From a virus: a DNA stretch of 64,000 bases. Shown piece by piece: positions 20,396-27,787 of the stretch. The notes beneath the pieces are model-generated. The model ran no database searches and had not been told where the DNA came from. It saw nothing but the letters and a program-made list of their open reading frames with translations. Numbering within the stretch: the first letter of the stretch is position 1; each line of letters opens with the position of its first letter. The stretch covers positions 1 to 64,000 of the IMG/VR virus record IMGVR_UViG_3300027320_000006. The stretch is one strand, 5' to 3'. The position numbers and the translations under genes are program-made.

Positions 20396-21253
20396 CTACA
20401 TATTTCTAATCAATACTTCTGTTGCTTTCTTCGCTTCAAACCCATCTTCTGTCTTTTTTCTTCTTCCTGCTGTATAGGTAACAGGATATTTATTTATTAA
20501 TAAGTCCTCTAAGATATTTTCATAAAAATTATCTTCTATATCTCGATTACATAAGAACACTCTAGTATGCTCGAATTTCTTTGCGAACTCTACTAAGTTT
20601 GTTTGGTCATTGTCATTGAATGTTTGACCATAAGAAGTAAACGAGCCTCTATACGGTGGGTCTAAGAATACAAATGTGTCAGGGATATCTTTTACTAGTG
20701 ATGTTGTTTCTTTCCAGTCTCCAGAAAGAATGGTGGTATTTTGTAGTGCTTTATTCCACCAGAGAACAACATCCTTATCGAACACCTTATCTTTTTGGTT
20801 TAATAATCCTGATGGTGTTCCGAAACGATTATTTGTATTTATATTAACTTGGAATATACCGTTGAATCCAGTCTTCATTAAGAAATATAAATTAGCCGCT
20901 TCTTCTGTTGCGTCCCATTTTAAATAATCATAAGCGTGTGTATGTCGTAAGGAATAATAAAATTCTTTTCGATTTTCTTTATCTAATGGTAAATATTGTT
21001 GGGATAGATTGTCTAATATTTTAATAAAAGAATTACAATCTGATTTAATCGTTTTGTATATTCTAACTATATCTGTATTTATATCATTAATCACCATTTC
21101 ATCAGGTTTATAATTATTAAATACGTGGATAAACATTGCGCCACCACCGAAGAAAGGCTCGAAATATTTATCTACTGTTTTAGGCATCCACGGCTTATAA
21201 TGTTTTAACATTTTATTTTTACCGCCAGCCCATATGAATAAAGGTTTGGACAT
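20396..21253 (-). CDS. dam: D12-class N6-adenine DNA methylase
   Basis: 285 residues. Motif X/I: FIWAGGKNKML and FEPFFGGGAMF (SAM binding). Motif IV: VFLDPPYRG (catalytic DPPY). The C-terminal EVLIRNM is like EVL in Dam. Length and order fit Dam/T4 Dam-like D12 methylases that modify adenine, classically in GATC. It would protect phage DNA from restriction or alter repressor binding. GATC clusters at 10193-10239 and 15170-15178 are possible regulated sites. Specificity is not proven. Confidence 0.92.
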   Translation of the reverse strand: MSKPLFIWAGGKNKMLKHYKPWMPKTVDKYFEPFFGGGAMFIHVFNNYKPDEMVINDINTDIVRIYKTIKSDCNSFIKILDNLSQQYLPLDKENRKEFYYSLRHTHAYDYLKWDATEEAANLYFLMKTGFNGIFQVNINTNNRFGTPSGLLNQKDKVFDKDVVLWWNKALQNTTILSGDWKETTSLVKDIPDTFVFLDPPYRGSFTSYGQTFNDNDQTNLVEFAKKFEHTRVFLCNRDIEDNFYENILEDLLINKYPVTYTAGRRKKTEDGFEAKKATEVLIRNM

Positions 21254-21298
21254 ATAGTTCTCTCAAAGTAAGATAATCTATTATATCCTAAACCTATA

Positions 21299-21541
21299 TT
21301 ATTTTTGCTCGATATTTTCCTTTGCTCGATTTGCTAAGGTTTCCCAGTCAACATTAGCGAGAGCGATTTGAAACATATCTCTTTCAAATATATTCATCTT
21401 ATCCATTTTGTTCTTGCTGATAATATAATATTTAATATCATCAATATCCATATTCCGTCTCACCGCTTCTTCAACGTGGAGCATATGAAACATACTCACA
21501 CACCACGTCTCTTGGTTCTTCCAGCCGTTGTAGTCTTTCAT
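21299..21541 (-). CDS. Conserved phage protein (YNGWKNQETW type)
   Basis: 80 residues. The N-terminal MKDYNGWKNQETWCVSMF matches a widely distributed phage protein with a 'GW.N.ETW.V' motif (DUF7249-like). It is of unknown function. Promoter 21548-21575. Confidence 0.72.
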   Translation of the reverse strand: MKDYNGWKNQETWCVSMFHMLHVEEAVRRNMDIDDIKYYIISKNKMDKMNIFERDMFQIALANVDWETLANRAKENIEQK

Positions 21542-21547
21542 ATCTTT

Positions 21548-21575
21548 AGTATATCACCTGCTACAATGATGTCAA
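21548..21575 (-). promoter_or_regulatory. Promoter of 21299-21541
   Basis: TTGACA, 16 bp ending TAGCAGGTGA, TATACT. Confidence 0.82.
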
Positions 21576-21609
21576 GAAAATAGGGGAGATGATTAGTCTC
21601 CCCTGTATA

Positions 21610-21765
21610 TTATTTTTGTTTCTTGCGTTCTTCTTTTTTCTCTTGGTAGCAATCTTCACAGGCTACTATCCAACGCTTCGCTTCTTCCCATCTCCAGCAT
21701 CGTCCCTCTTCTGGCTCTACCCAGCAAGAACAGTAACAACACTTCTTACCGTATGCATTCTTCAT
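21610..21765 (-). CDS. 51-residue Cys-rich zinc-binding protein
   Basis: A short gene: MKNAYGKKCCYCSCWVEPEE, then RCWRWEEAKRW and ACEDCYQEKK with a Lys-rich tail. CxxC...CxxC suggests one zinc knuckle. A phage-encoded host-targeting or nucleic-acid-binding peptide is possible. It ends just before terminator-like GGGGAGACTAATC/GATTAGTCTCCCC sequence. Confidence 0.62.
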   Translation of the reverse strand: MKNAYGKKCCYCSCWVEPEEGRCWRWEEAKRWIVACEDCYQEKKEERKKQK

Positions 21766-21845
21766 ACCCTATCTCCTTGGATTAAGTATATCATATGCTA
21801 CAATCTTGTCAATAGGAATCCCCAGATTTTCACTTGGGGTTCTTT

Positions 21846-22136
21846 TTAGTTTGCAATGTCGATTAGTGAACCTTCATACAAATGTTGAGCATAATAGTTT
21901 TCAATTTCTTTGCGAACTACGGTATCATCAATTTGTTCGCCATTAGTGTCTACGATTTCTGAAAAATTATACACTACATAAGAAATCAACTGTGGAATTA
22001 CTGTACGTGCATACACCAATACGTGTTCACCTTCACAAAATTCCCAATCAGCCCAAGTAACAAAAGACTCTGCGAACTTTGTATCAATACCACAGTCATG
22101 AAAGATATCTGTCAGTTTCCAACATTCTACTGTCAT
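21846..22136 (-). CDS. Unknown acidic protein
   Basis: 96 residues starting MTVECWKLTDIFHDCGIDTK. Helical, aromatic and acidic (VTWADWEFCEGEHVLVYA). Own promoter region and a terminator (CCCCAGATTTTCACTTGGGG) downstream at ~21820-21845. No family is recognised. Confidence 0.7.
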   Translation of the reverse strand: MTVECWKLTDIFHDCGIDTKFAESFVTWADWEFCEGEHVLVYARTVIPQLISYVVYNFSEIVDTNGEQIDDTVVRKEIENYYAQHLYEGSLIDIAN

Positions 22137-22261
22137 TGTCCTATCTCCCTTACACCAATAGTATATAGTAAGTGGAACTGTATGTCAAGAAAATATATTT
22201 ATATCTCCAATAATAAAAATCCCCCAAGAAAACACCACTAAACTTGGGGGATTTGATTGGA

Positions 22262-22591
22262 TTATTTGGGTTGTACGAGTATACCGTTTAATAATCCAGC
22301 CATCTTATAAGCATCAGAAATAAAAGAATGAAGGGCTGATGAGATGTGTAAAGCAGATAACATACAATCAGCAATATCTACAGATTTTACCGATAATACC
22401 ATTTCTTTTGCATCTGTAATATCAGCGTAAACAACACCTTCTAAAAGGCAAGTGATAGGATTGAATTTAATATCAATGAGACCGTAGTTGTGTTCAATCC
22501 TTAGTAGCAAATCATTTTTTGTCCAAATTGCTTCTTTGACAAATTCTTCTGTAGTTTCAAATACTTTGAAATCTTTTCTAAATGACAACAT
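22262..22591 (-). CDS. Unknown small protein
   Basis: 109 residues from ATG 22591 (AGAGG site); a longer TTG-started frame is less likely. Alpha/beta: LLLRIEHNYGLIDIKF, then helices near the C-terminus (SALHISSALHSFISDAY). No family is recognised. It lies between two small-RNA-like units. Confidence 0.68.
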   Translation of the reverse strand: MLSFRKDFKVFETTEEFVKEAIWTKNDLLLRIEHNYGLIDIKFNPITCLLEGVVYADITDAKEMVLSVKSVDIADCMLSALHISSALHSFISDAYKMAGLLNGILVQPK

Positions 22592-22664
22592 GATTATTAC
22601 CTCTCTTACAGAACATTGTATCACGTATTAAAATGGAAGCAAGAAATATTTTGGAAAAGATTGG

Positions 22665-22778
22665 ATTTGTGGTTGGCTGGATTTCAACCAGTACGGAACA
22701 CTAGGGCAGTTCTTTCGATGGTCTCTGCCTCCGATGATACCCGTGTCTCCTAAGAGAGCATAGTATCCAACCACAAAT
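22665..22778 (-). ncRNA. Structured RNA candidate A closed by a 12-bp stem
   Basis: On the minus strand ATTTGTGGTTGG (from 22778) pairs perfectly with CCAACCACAAAT (to 22665), enclosing CTC/GAG, GGCAG/CTGCC and CTGG-TTGAAAT-CCAG hairpins. The last resembles a tRNA T arm. No ORF. Transcribed from the promoter at 22950-22978 together with candidate B. No known family is assigned. Confidence 0.6.
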
Positions 22779-22782
22779 TATT

Positions 22783-22945
22783 TGCCTTGACATAACAGTT
22801 TGCGTCAGTCCCTGCCAAGGAATCAGTAAGAGATTGTAGATTTAACTACTCCAAGGTTGCTACCCTTATTTGAATCTCGCAATAGATTCTAGCCGTTCTG
22901 GACTCTTACTGGGTGGAGGTTGTACTCTCGGCTCCAACCTCACAT
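22783..22945 (-). ncRNA. Structured RNA candidate B
   Basis: No ORF. Minus-strand helices: GAGGTTG/CAACCTC at the 5' end, long-range CAGTAAGAG/CTCTTACTG, internal GAATCT/AGATTC, AAGG/CCTT and GTAG/CTAC, then CCTTG/CAAGG. Starts directly after a strong promoter. May be one RNA with candidate A, about 280 nt in total. Confidence 0.6.
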
Positions 22946-22949
22946 CAAT

Positions 22950-22978
22950 ATAATACGCCATCTCTGGGAAGAATGCAA
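22950..22978 (-). promoter_or_regulatory. Promoter of structured RNAs A/B
   Basis: TTGCAT, 17 bp, TATTAT, just past the stop of 22985-23386 and pointing into the non-coding region. Confidence 0.78.
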
Positions 22979-22984
22979 GAAGAT

Positions 22985-23386
22985 TTACAACAAATCTTCT
23001 ACTTTTTTCCAACCGTCTTTTTCATAACAATCGTAGACAGACCATTCATTACCAGAATATAAATATAAATATTCAATCATTGTATTATTTAAATATTCAT
23101 CTATAGAGCGGATACTAGCATCTTCATCTACATCGCCTCTATCTCTGCTATAAAAAATACATACATCTGGTTCTGGGTTATCAAAAGAATGTTCACCCTC
23201 TGGATAGATATTCTGTTCTAATACACTAAGATTACCAAAGAGTAATAATTCTTTTACTTTATCTTCATCACTATAATGATTTAAAAGTGCTTCACCAACA
23301 GATTCTACATCTCCGTCATGATGGCAATAAATACTTTTAATAGTACCATCTGACAACATCATTCCAATTCGGCTTCTAGTGGACAT
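22985..23386 (-). CDS. Conserved phage protein (MSTRSRIG type)
   Basis: 133 residues. MSTRSRIGMMLSDGTIKSIY, then CHHDGDVESVGEALLNHYSD is the signature of a common phage protein of unknown function, here with full length. The C-terminus is acidic and aromatic (YLYLYSGNEWSVYDCYEKDG). The downstream gene overlaps its start (23386). Confidence 0.78.
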   Translation of the reverse strand: MSTRSRIGMMLSDGTIKSIYCHHDGDVESVGEALLNHYSDEDKVKELLLFGNLSVLEQNIYPEGEHSFDNPEPDVCIFYSRDRGDVDEDASIRSIDEYLNNTMIEYLYLYSGNEWSVYDCYEKDGWKKVEDLL

Positions 23387-23577
23387 TATTTATTTACTCC
23401 TCTTTGTGAATAAATATTATTATTATCACAAAGAACCCATTCTGTATTATATTTCTTAGCATACATCTCACCTAGTTCTTGAGCATTGGAACCAGAGGAA
23501 AGAAGCAATCCATTATAATGTGCAGTAAACTTCATCTTAGGGAAGTTGGTAACGTATCTAATCTCTACTTTGTTCAT
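23386..23577 (-). CDS. Unknown small protein coupled to 22985-23386
   Basis: 63 residues: MNKVEIRYVTNFPKMKFTAH. Beta then helix. It overlaps the next start by 1 nt. Promoter 23584-23611. Confidence 0.7.
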   Translation of the reverse strand: MNKVEIRYVTNFPKMKFTAHYNGLLLSSGSNAQELGEMYAKKYNTEWVLCDNNNIYSQRGVNK

Positions 23578-23583
23578 GTATGT

Positions 23584-23611
23584 AGTATACCATATGCTAC
23601 AGGGATTACAA
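23584..23611 (-). promoter_or_regulatory. Promoter of 23386-23577
   Basis: TTGTAA, 16 bp ending TAGCATATGG, TATACT. Confidence 0.8.
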
Positions 23612-23953
23612 GACGCAGATAGTATTTTCTTGATATTGAAATTTAGGAGCGTCTTCTTTTTTTAATATTCCTAAACTATGGAAAACAGATTCAGGTATGA
23701 TTGGTTCCTCATCATAGAAATTAAAACTATATGGTAGGACAGGATGATTAGAAGATATTTTTACTAATGCTGTTCTTCCGTCTCTACAATGTACTTTTAA
23801 AATAAACGTACCTGATTCATGTCTTAGAACTTTTGGACTATGAAAAAGAAATCCATTCCATTCTATTTTAAAAGATGGTGTATTTCTCTCATAAACATAT
23901 CGCCAAGGATTATATTTAATAGGTGACGATTCCCACAATTCTTTTATTGTCAT
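23606..23953 (-). CDS. Unknown beta-rich protein
   Basis: 115 residues starting MTIKELWESSPIKYNPWRYV. Strand-rich middle (FKIEWNGFLFHSPKVLRHES, TFILKVHCRDGRTALVKI). Its stop overlaps the next gene's -35. No family is recognised. Confidence 0.7.
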   Translation of the reverse strand: MTIKELWESSPIKYNPWRYVYERNTPSFKIEWNGFLFHSPKVLRHESGTFILKVHCRDGRTALVKISSNHPVLPYSFNFYDEEPIIPESVFHSLGILKKEDAPKFQYQENTICVL

Positions 23954-23964
23954 CTCTATCGCCT

Positions 23965-24285
23965 TTACAACAGATTATATTTGTATTGTTTCTTGCCTTG
24001 CCATTCACGGGAGAGAACTACAAATACTAACCACAAAGCAGATAATAAACTAACTCCACAAAGACATCCGACAAAATTGAATGTCATGTCAAAGTTTCCA
24101 CCCAAGATGTATTCTATCAAACCTGCAATTGGAAACATCCATAAAAGATAAAATGGAGTAACAATCAGGAATTCCAATAGGTTAAATAGTACTTTTGGCA
24201 TATTCTTTGTAATCTGCCAAAACGCTAGAAATCCACCAGTGTATAGAAAAACCTGCATTGCTCTTTGAATAATCTCTTGTGTCAT
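23965..24285 (-). CDS. Integral membrane protein
   Basis: 106 residues from ATG 24285, which overlaps the stop of the Tad2-like gene 24282-24500 (ATGA). About three transmembrane segments: LYTGGFLAFWQI, LLEFLIVTPFYLLWMFPIAG and FVGCLCGVSLLSALWLVFVV. Basic C-terminus. It is translationally coupled to a Tad2-like gene. Unknown. Confidence 0.75.
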   Translation of the reverse strand: MTQEIIQRAMQVFLYTGGFLAFWQITKNMPKVLFNLLEFLIVTPFYLLWMFPIAGLIEYILGGNFDMTFNFVGCLCGVSLLSALWLVFVVLSREWQGKKQYKYNLL

Positions 24286-24500
24286 CCTGCTATCTCCCAG
24301 TCTTCTGCTAAAATATCTTGTTCTCGCATACTGTACATATGCCAAGAAGTAGTTGTTCCGTCTCTAGCGATGAACTTGAATTTTAGTTGTTCATCCATAA
24401 TCTTGACAAAATAAACTACTCTGCTACGACCGTTCCAAAGCCTAGTCCTAGTAATCGTTTCACCATTTCTAAGCATCGGTAGTACTTGTTCAAGTTTCAT
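24282..24500 (-). CDS. DUF2829/Tad2-like protein (isolated copy)
   Basis: 72 residues. The N-terminal MKLEQVLPMLRNGETITRTR, followed by W, matches the A..L..GK.V.R..W signature. The C-terminal QDILAEDWEIAG matches D.LA.DWEVV. The family includes Thoeris anti-defence 2, which sequesters a cyclic ADP-ribose-type immune signal. It lies ~27 kb from the main array at 51.7-54.6 kb. Confidence 0.78.
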   Translation of the reverse strand: MKLEQVLPMLRNGETITRTRLWNGRSRVVYFVKIMDEQLKFKFIARDGTTTSWHMYSMREQDILAEDWEIAG

Positions 24501-24624
24501 AATCTAATGTATCATATGTTATTGTAGTTGTCAAAAAAAATCCCCATATTTACTATCTCTGTAGTAATTAATATGGGGATGAGTGAAAGGAGATTAGAAC
24601 AAACACCAACCAGAAACAAATCTT

Positions 24625-24828
24625 TTATAGTTCAGAATCAGGAATATCTGAAATAAAATTATTAACATCCTCACGTAATTCCAACAACATCTCATCAGGA
24701 TAATCTAACTTCTCAGCCAAAATATCAAATAATTCTGAATCAGCCAACAGCATTTTAAAACCTTCAAGAATCACCAGTAAATCATGTTCTGATTTATTTT
24801 CTAGATATGAGAGAGTATCGTTTGGCAT
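24625..24828 (-). CDS. Unknown acidic helical protein downstream of a tRNA
   Basis: 67 residues from ATG 24828 (MPNDTLSYLENKSEHDLLVI). Leu/Asp/Glu-rich, all-helical. It starts 26 nt after the CCA end of the tRNA at 24854-24931, so tRNA and mRNA are probably co-transcribed. No family is recognised. Confidence 0.62.
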   Translation of the reverse strand: MPNDTLSYLENKSEHDLLVILEGFKMLLADSELFDILAEKLDYPDEMLLELREDVNNFISDIPDSEL

Positions 24829-24853
24829 TTTTTTATATCTTTCTAACAAAAAT

Positions 24854-24931
24854 TGGTGGCAGTTGTAGGATTCTAACCTACGATATTTCGATTATGAGTC
24901 GAGTGCTTTAGGACAACTAAGCTAAACTGCC
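24854..24931 (-). tRNA. tRNA with CAT anticodon (Met or Ile2)
   Basis: Cloverleaf on the minus strand: acceptor GGCAGTT/AACTGCC, discriminator A, CCA encoded, anticodon arm CTCGA-CTCATAA-TCGAA, T arm GTAGG-TTAGAAT-CCTAC. The anticodon arm resembles tRNA-Ile2 (lysidine-modified) more than elongator Met. That choice is inference. Confidence 0.9.
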
Positions 24932-25036
24932 ATATCAATATATTACCATATCTAAAACTGAATGCAAGGAATATCAATTAACTTTTTTGTATAAAAAATT
25001 ATGACAATGTTCATAATCTATGTAAAAGGAAAACAA

Positions 25037-25531
25037 ATGGAAAAAGAATTATTAGTAAACATGATAAGAGAAAATAAATCCTTAATTCAAATATCAAAAA
25101 TCACAGGCAAAAGTCTGACCTCTATCAGATATTGGGTAGCAAAATATGAATTAGGAAAAATCAATAATATTAATTGCGAGATATGTAAAACTCCTCTAAC
25201 AGGAAATCAAACTAAATTTTGTTCAGTTAAATGCAAAGTAAAAAGCACTAATCATAAACATCAAGTATATACTGCACAACAAGCAAGAGGATTGGAAAGA
25301 AAAAAACAATTGATTGAAATTGCTGGAGGAAAATGTTGCGATTGCGGATATAATAAAAATATATCAGCCCTTGAATTTCACCATCTTAATCCAGAAGAAA
25401 AATCATTTGGTATTGACTTAAGAAAATGTTCTTGTTCAAAATGGGATAGGTTAGTAGAAGAAGTAAACAAGTGTGTATTAGTCTGTGCGAATTGCCATAG
25501 AGAAAGACACAATCCAGACTTAATATTATAA
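25037..25531 (+). CDS. HNH homing endonuclease
   Basis: 164 residues from ATG 25037 (AAAGGA site). N-terminal helix-turn-helix (SLIQISKITGKSLTSIRYWV), a zinc knuckle (CEICKTPLTGNQTKFCSVKC), then the HNH module CCDCGYNKNISALEFHHLN and CVLVCANCHRERHN. It is the only plus-strand gene in this minus-strand block and sits between tRNA units, as expected for a mobile endonuclease. Target unknown. Confidence 0.87.
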   Translation: MEKELLVNMIRENKSLIQISKITGKSLTSIRYWVAKYELGKINNINCEICKTPLTGNQTKFCSVKCKVKSTNHKHQVYTAQQARGLERKKQLIEIAGGKCCDCGYNKNISALEFHHLNPEEKSFGIDLRKCSCSKWDRLVEEVNKCVLVCANCHRERHNPDLIL

Positions 25532-25597
25532 AATTGCCTTCCTGATTGACCTTACTCATACCCCTACAAGTAAATTTTCAAACCATCAATCAGGAAA

Positions 25598-25667
25598 AAG
25601 GTGGTATAGGATTCGCACCCATACAGAAGGCTTATGTTCCTTTGCTCTACTATTAAGCTAACCACCT
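25598..25667 (-). tRNA. Atypical tRNA-like gene
   Basis: Minus strand: 7-bp acceptor AGGTGGT/ACCACCT, TA, D arm GCTT/GAGC and T arm ATGGG-TGCGAAT-CCTAT are good. The anticodon stem is only 4 bp (AAGG/CCTT) with an 8-nt loop AACATAAG, so the anticodon is unclear (CAT possible, but U33 is missing). It could be degenerate or specialised. Confidence 0.6.
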
Positions 25668-25788
25668 AAGGGTGTGAGAAGAATGGGGCGGAAAACACAA
25701 CCGGAAAGGAGTATAACCATTCTTCTCACATTGATACCAGAATCACCACATTCTGGATTTTGTTCTTGATGCTGTAGTCATCTTGAAC
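25668..25788 (-). ncRNA. Three-hairpin leader ahead of the tRNA-like gene
   Basis: From a promoter at 25795-25822 the RNA forms GTTC..GATG/CATC..GAAC, CCAGAAT/ATTCTGG and a perfect 14-bp stem TGTGAGAAGAATGG/CCATTCTTCTCACA (25673-25686 with 25717-25730). No ORF. It runs directly into the tRNA-like sequence. Confidence 0.55.
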
Positions 25789-25794
25789 ACCCTT

Positions 25795-25822
25795 ATATTA
25801 TCATGTCTACTGAAGATGTCAA
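25795..25822 (-). promoter_or_regulatory. Promoter of the 25.6-25.8 kb RNA unit
   Basis: TTGACA, 16 bp, TAATAT. Confidence 0.8.
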
Positions 25823-25852
25823 GGTGAATTTCAAACTATCTTTCATAAAAAA

Positions 25853-26013
25853 CCCTTATAGAAAATAAATCTATAAGGGGATATACTCATCCTGTTTTAA
25901 AATATTAATATCCTACCCCAAAGGCAATACAGGATGAGAAAGGGTTGCCCCCTTCCTTATGAGCGGAAGAAGGGGGCGTTACAAGAGGCTATGAGCGGTT
26001 CCTCTTGTAAATC
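25853..26013 (-). ncRNA. Hairpin array with repeated loop motif
   Basis: After the stop of 26014-26340, the minus strand forms TACAAGAGG/CCTCTTGTA (25980-26009), GCCCCCTTC/GAAGGGGGC (25947-25977), CTCATCCTG/CAGGATGAG (25886-25938), and a terminator CCCTTATAGA/TCTATAAGGG plus T-run (25853-25880). The first two loops share CCGCTCATA. A 3' UTR-derived or independent RNA. Confidence 0.55.
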
Positions 26014-26340
26014 CTATATAATCTGTTCGTCGTTAATGTAAACAGAATCTACTTTATTTTCTACATCGTATTGAACTGCTGTAACATCGCCTTTTAGTTC
26101 AATAGCAACCTCGTCTACACTCATCCTAGAATAGTCGTGAATGTCGTTGTATGAAAGGTGCAGTTCATTATCAATACAGGTATCTAAGAATTCTTTACGA
26201 ATCTTCACCCAATCGTCTGCTGTAAATGATTGATGATTCTCGGCTTTTAATGAAAAAATTTCACAAATCTCTTCAAACTTATCTGTATCAATTTCTAACT
26301 CAAAATGAACAGTAACAATACCTCTAACAAAAGTTTGCAT
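26014..26340 (-). CDS. Unknown acidic protein
   Basis: 108 residues starting MQTFVRGIVTVHFELEIDTD. Beta-alpha pattern, acidic; ends VQYDVENKVDSVYINDEQII. No family is recognised. Promoter 26364-26391. Confidence 0.72.
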   Translation of the reverse strand: MQTFVRGIVTVHFELEIDTDKFEEICEIFSLKAENHQSFTADDWVKIRKEFLDTCIDNELHLSYNDIHDYSRMSVDEVAIELKGDVTAVQYDVENKVDSVYINDEQII

Positions 26341-26363
26341 CGTCTATCCAACCTTTCAAGAGT

Positions 26364-26391
26364 AGTATATCATATGCTAATCAGATTACAA
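26364..26391 (-). promoter_or_regulatory. Promoter of 26014-26340
   Basis: TTGTAA, 16 bp ending TAGCATATGA, TATACT. Confidence 0.8.
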
Positions 26392-26866
26392 GGAATTCCT
26401 GATATTTATCTTCGTCTTTTACAGGGACGTTTGAGATAAGATAATTTTCTCTATTTACCCAATGAAGACCGGGAATAATATAATCATCGTCTCCAGTACA
26501 AACCAGAGTCCAGACGTTTTCTGCTTTCTGTTTTTTAATATACTTCCATTGGTCTTCCTCTGTGTAATCAAACACAAAGCCTTGCAATGTACTAGTATTT
26601 TCAAATTCATTCTTAACAGGATTATATTTTTCAATCCAGTCATCAAAAGTATATATTCTTTTAATGGACAAGATTCTCAAATCACGAACTTCACAGATTC
26701 CATGCTTGTAGTCATTGATAAAAGAATTAATAAACTTCTCAGCGATTAATCTATCTTCGGTTTCTGTTGTCTGTAGTAAACCTGATTTATTAATAACTCG
26801 AATAGGTTTGCTTGGATAACTCCAAGCAAACTCTACTTCAACTTTATAGGTAGGGGTGTTTGTCAT
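26381..26866 (-). CDS. Unknown protein
   Basis: 161 residues starting MTNTPTYKVEVEFAWSYPSK. Strand-rich N-terminus, an acidic aromatic middle (FVFDYTEEDQWKYIKKQ) and a C-terminal DDDYIIPGLHWVNRENYLIS. Its stop overlaps the -35 of the next promoter. No family is recognised. Confidence 0.72.
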   Translation of the reverse strand: MTNTPTYKVEVEFAWSYPSKPIRVINKSGLLQTTETEDRLIAEKFINSFINDYKHGICEVRDLRILSIKRIYTFDDWIEKYNPVKNEFENTSTLQGFVFDYTEEDQWKYIKKQKAENVWTLVCTGDDDYIIPGLHWVNRENYLISNVPVKDEDKYQEFLVI

Positions 26867-26880
26867 ATGCTAATCTTATC

Positions 26881-27147
26881 CTATCTATAGTTCTCTTGCA
26901 AGTTTTTGATATCATTTTCCAATTGTTTTCGGTTCTCGATATCAAGATATTTGATAACTTGAGCATCTTCAATCTGCGGCATATATCGATTCTCAGATGT
27001 TTCCAAAGTATATTTATAATAATATGCTCTGGCGATAGATTGTGTCTTCTTAATCTCTAAAGACAAAAGAATAATAGAGACGAGAGTGATAGAGGAGACG
27101 AGAAGCAAACCAATCATCTCATCTGTCAGGCGGTGTTTTGTGTTCAT
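26881..27147 (-). CDS. Single-pass membrane protein
   Basis: 88 residues: MNTKHRLTDEMIGLLLVSSI, with one transmembrane helix at residues ~10-31, then a charged, partly coiled-coil C-terminal part (YLDIENRKQLENDIKNLQEN). Promoter 27154-27181. Unknown. Confidence 0.72.
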   Translation of the reverse strand: MNTKHRLTDEMIGLLLVSSITLVSIILLSLEIKKTQSIARAYYYKYTLETSENRYMPQIEDAQVIKYLDIENRKQLENDIKNLQENYR

Positions 27148-27153
27148 GGCTAT

Positions 27154-27181
27154 AGTATATCATCTGCTACAATGATGTCAA
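27154..27181 (-). promoter_or_regulatory. Promoter of 26881-27147
   Basis: TTGACA, 16 bp ending TAGCAGATGA, TATACT; near-copy of the 21548-21575 promoter. Confidence 0.85.
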
Positions 27182-27183
27182 GA

Positions 27184-27223
27184 AAAAATCCCCCATCACA
27201 TACACAAAATGGGGGATTTTTTA
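27184..27223 (-). terminator. Terminator of 27263-27559
   Basis: AAAAAATCCCCCAT/ATGGGGGATTTTTT hairpin, bidirectional. Confidence 0.82.
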
Positions 27224-27262
27224 TTCGTTTGGAAAAAGAGTAAACCAAACGAAAGTGGGATA

Positions 27263-27559
27263 TTATTTTACTTCTTTAAGCCATACTGTAGGATAGGCAT
27301 CAAATTCATCTACCCTAGTAACCTCAAAGACCTTACCAAAGTAAGAGTTGGCTCCACTAACAAGTTGATTAGGATTGACTCTTCCAGAAGCAAAGTCAGA
27401 ACCTTGATGCTTTACAATTGACTTGCGATACATATCAACGTATACTTTAATATCTTCAGCATTATACAAGCCATCTGATTTATGAAGACGTTTCGCTTCA
27501 TCCATCTTTCCTTGTAATCCTGTATTTAAATCTTCCAAAGTACTAAAAGAAACTTCCAT
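27263..27559 (-). CDS. Unknown protein next to tRNA-Lys
   Basis: 98 residues starting MEVSFSTLEDLNTGLQGKMD. Helical N-terminal half with KSDGLYNAEDIKVYVDMYRK, then a beta-like C-terminus (FEVTRVDEFDAYPTVWLKEV). GGGAG ribosome site; starts 30 nt after tRNA-Lys on the same strand, so probably co-transcribed. No family is recognised. Confidence 0.72.
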   Translation of the reverse strand: MEVSFSTLEDLNTGLQGKMDEAKRLHKSDGLYNAEDIKVYVDMYRKSIVKHQGSDFASGRVNPNQLVSGANSYFGKVFEVTRVDEFDAYPTVWLKEVK

Positions 27560-27589
27560 TTTAATCTCCCAAAGAATTTAATCAAACAA

Positions 27590-27662
27590 TGGGACGGGTG
27601 GTATTCGAAACCACGACAAATCGCTTAAAAGGCGACTACTCTAGCCACTGAGTTACCGTCCC
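27590..27662 (-). tRNA. tRNA-Lys (anticodon TTT)
   Basis: Acceptor GGGACGG/CCGTCCC with discriminator A, anticodon arm TCGC-CTTTTAA-GCGA, T arm GTGGT-TTCGAAT-ACCAC. CCA not encoded. Confidence 0.94.
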
Positions 27663-27668
27663 AAACCA

Positions 27669-27750
27669 TAGCACCTGAGAGGGTCGAACTCTCATGGGTT
27701 GCCCCAACAACTTTTAAGGCTGTCGCATATGCCAATTTCGCCAAGGTGCC
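27669..27750 (-). tRNA. tRNA-Leu (anticodon TAA)
   Basis: Class II tRNA with long variable arm (TTGGGG.AACCCA region). Acceptor GGCACCT/AGGTGCT, anticodon arm ACAGC-CTTAAAA-GTTGT, T arm GAGAG-TTCGACC-CTCTC. Followed by tRNA-Lys after 6 nt. Confidence 0.92.
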
Positions 27751-27787
27751 TCACCAAACTTACATATCTATTATACCATCATTCCAA

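Noticed and set aside
22665-22945. tmRNA or class II tRNA
   Set aside because: A T-arm-like hairpin is present, but there is no proper acceptor/CCA arrangement, anticodon arm or tag-peptide frame.
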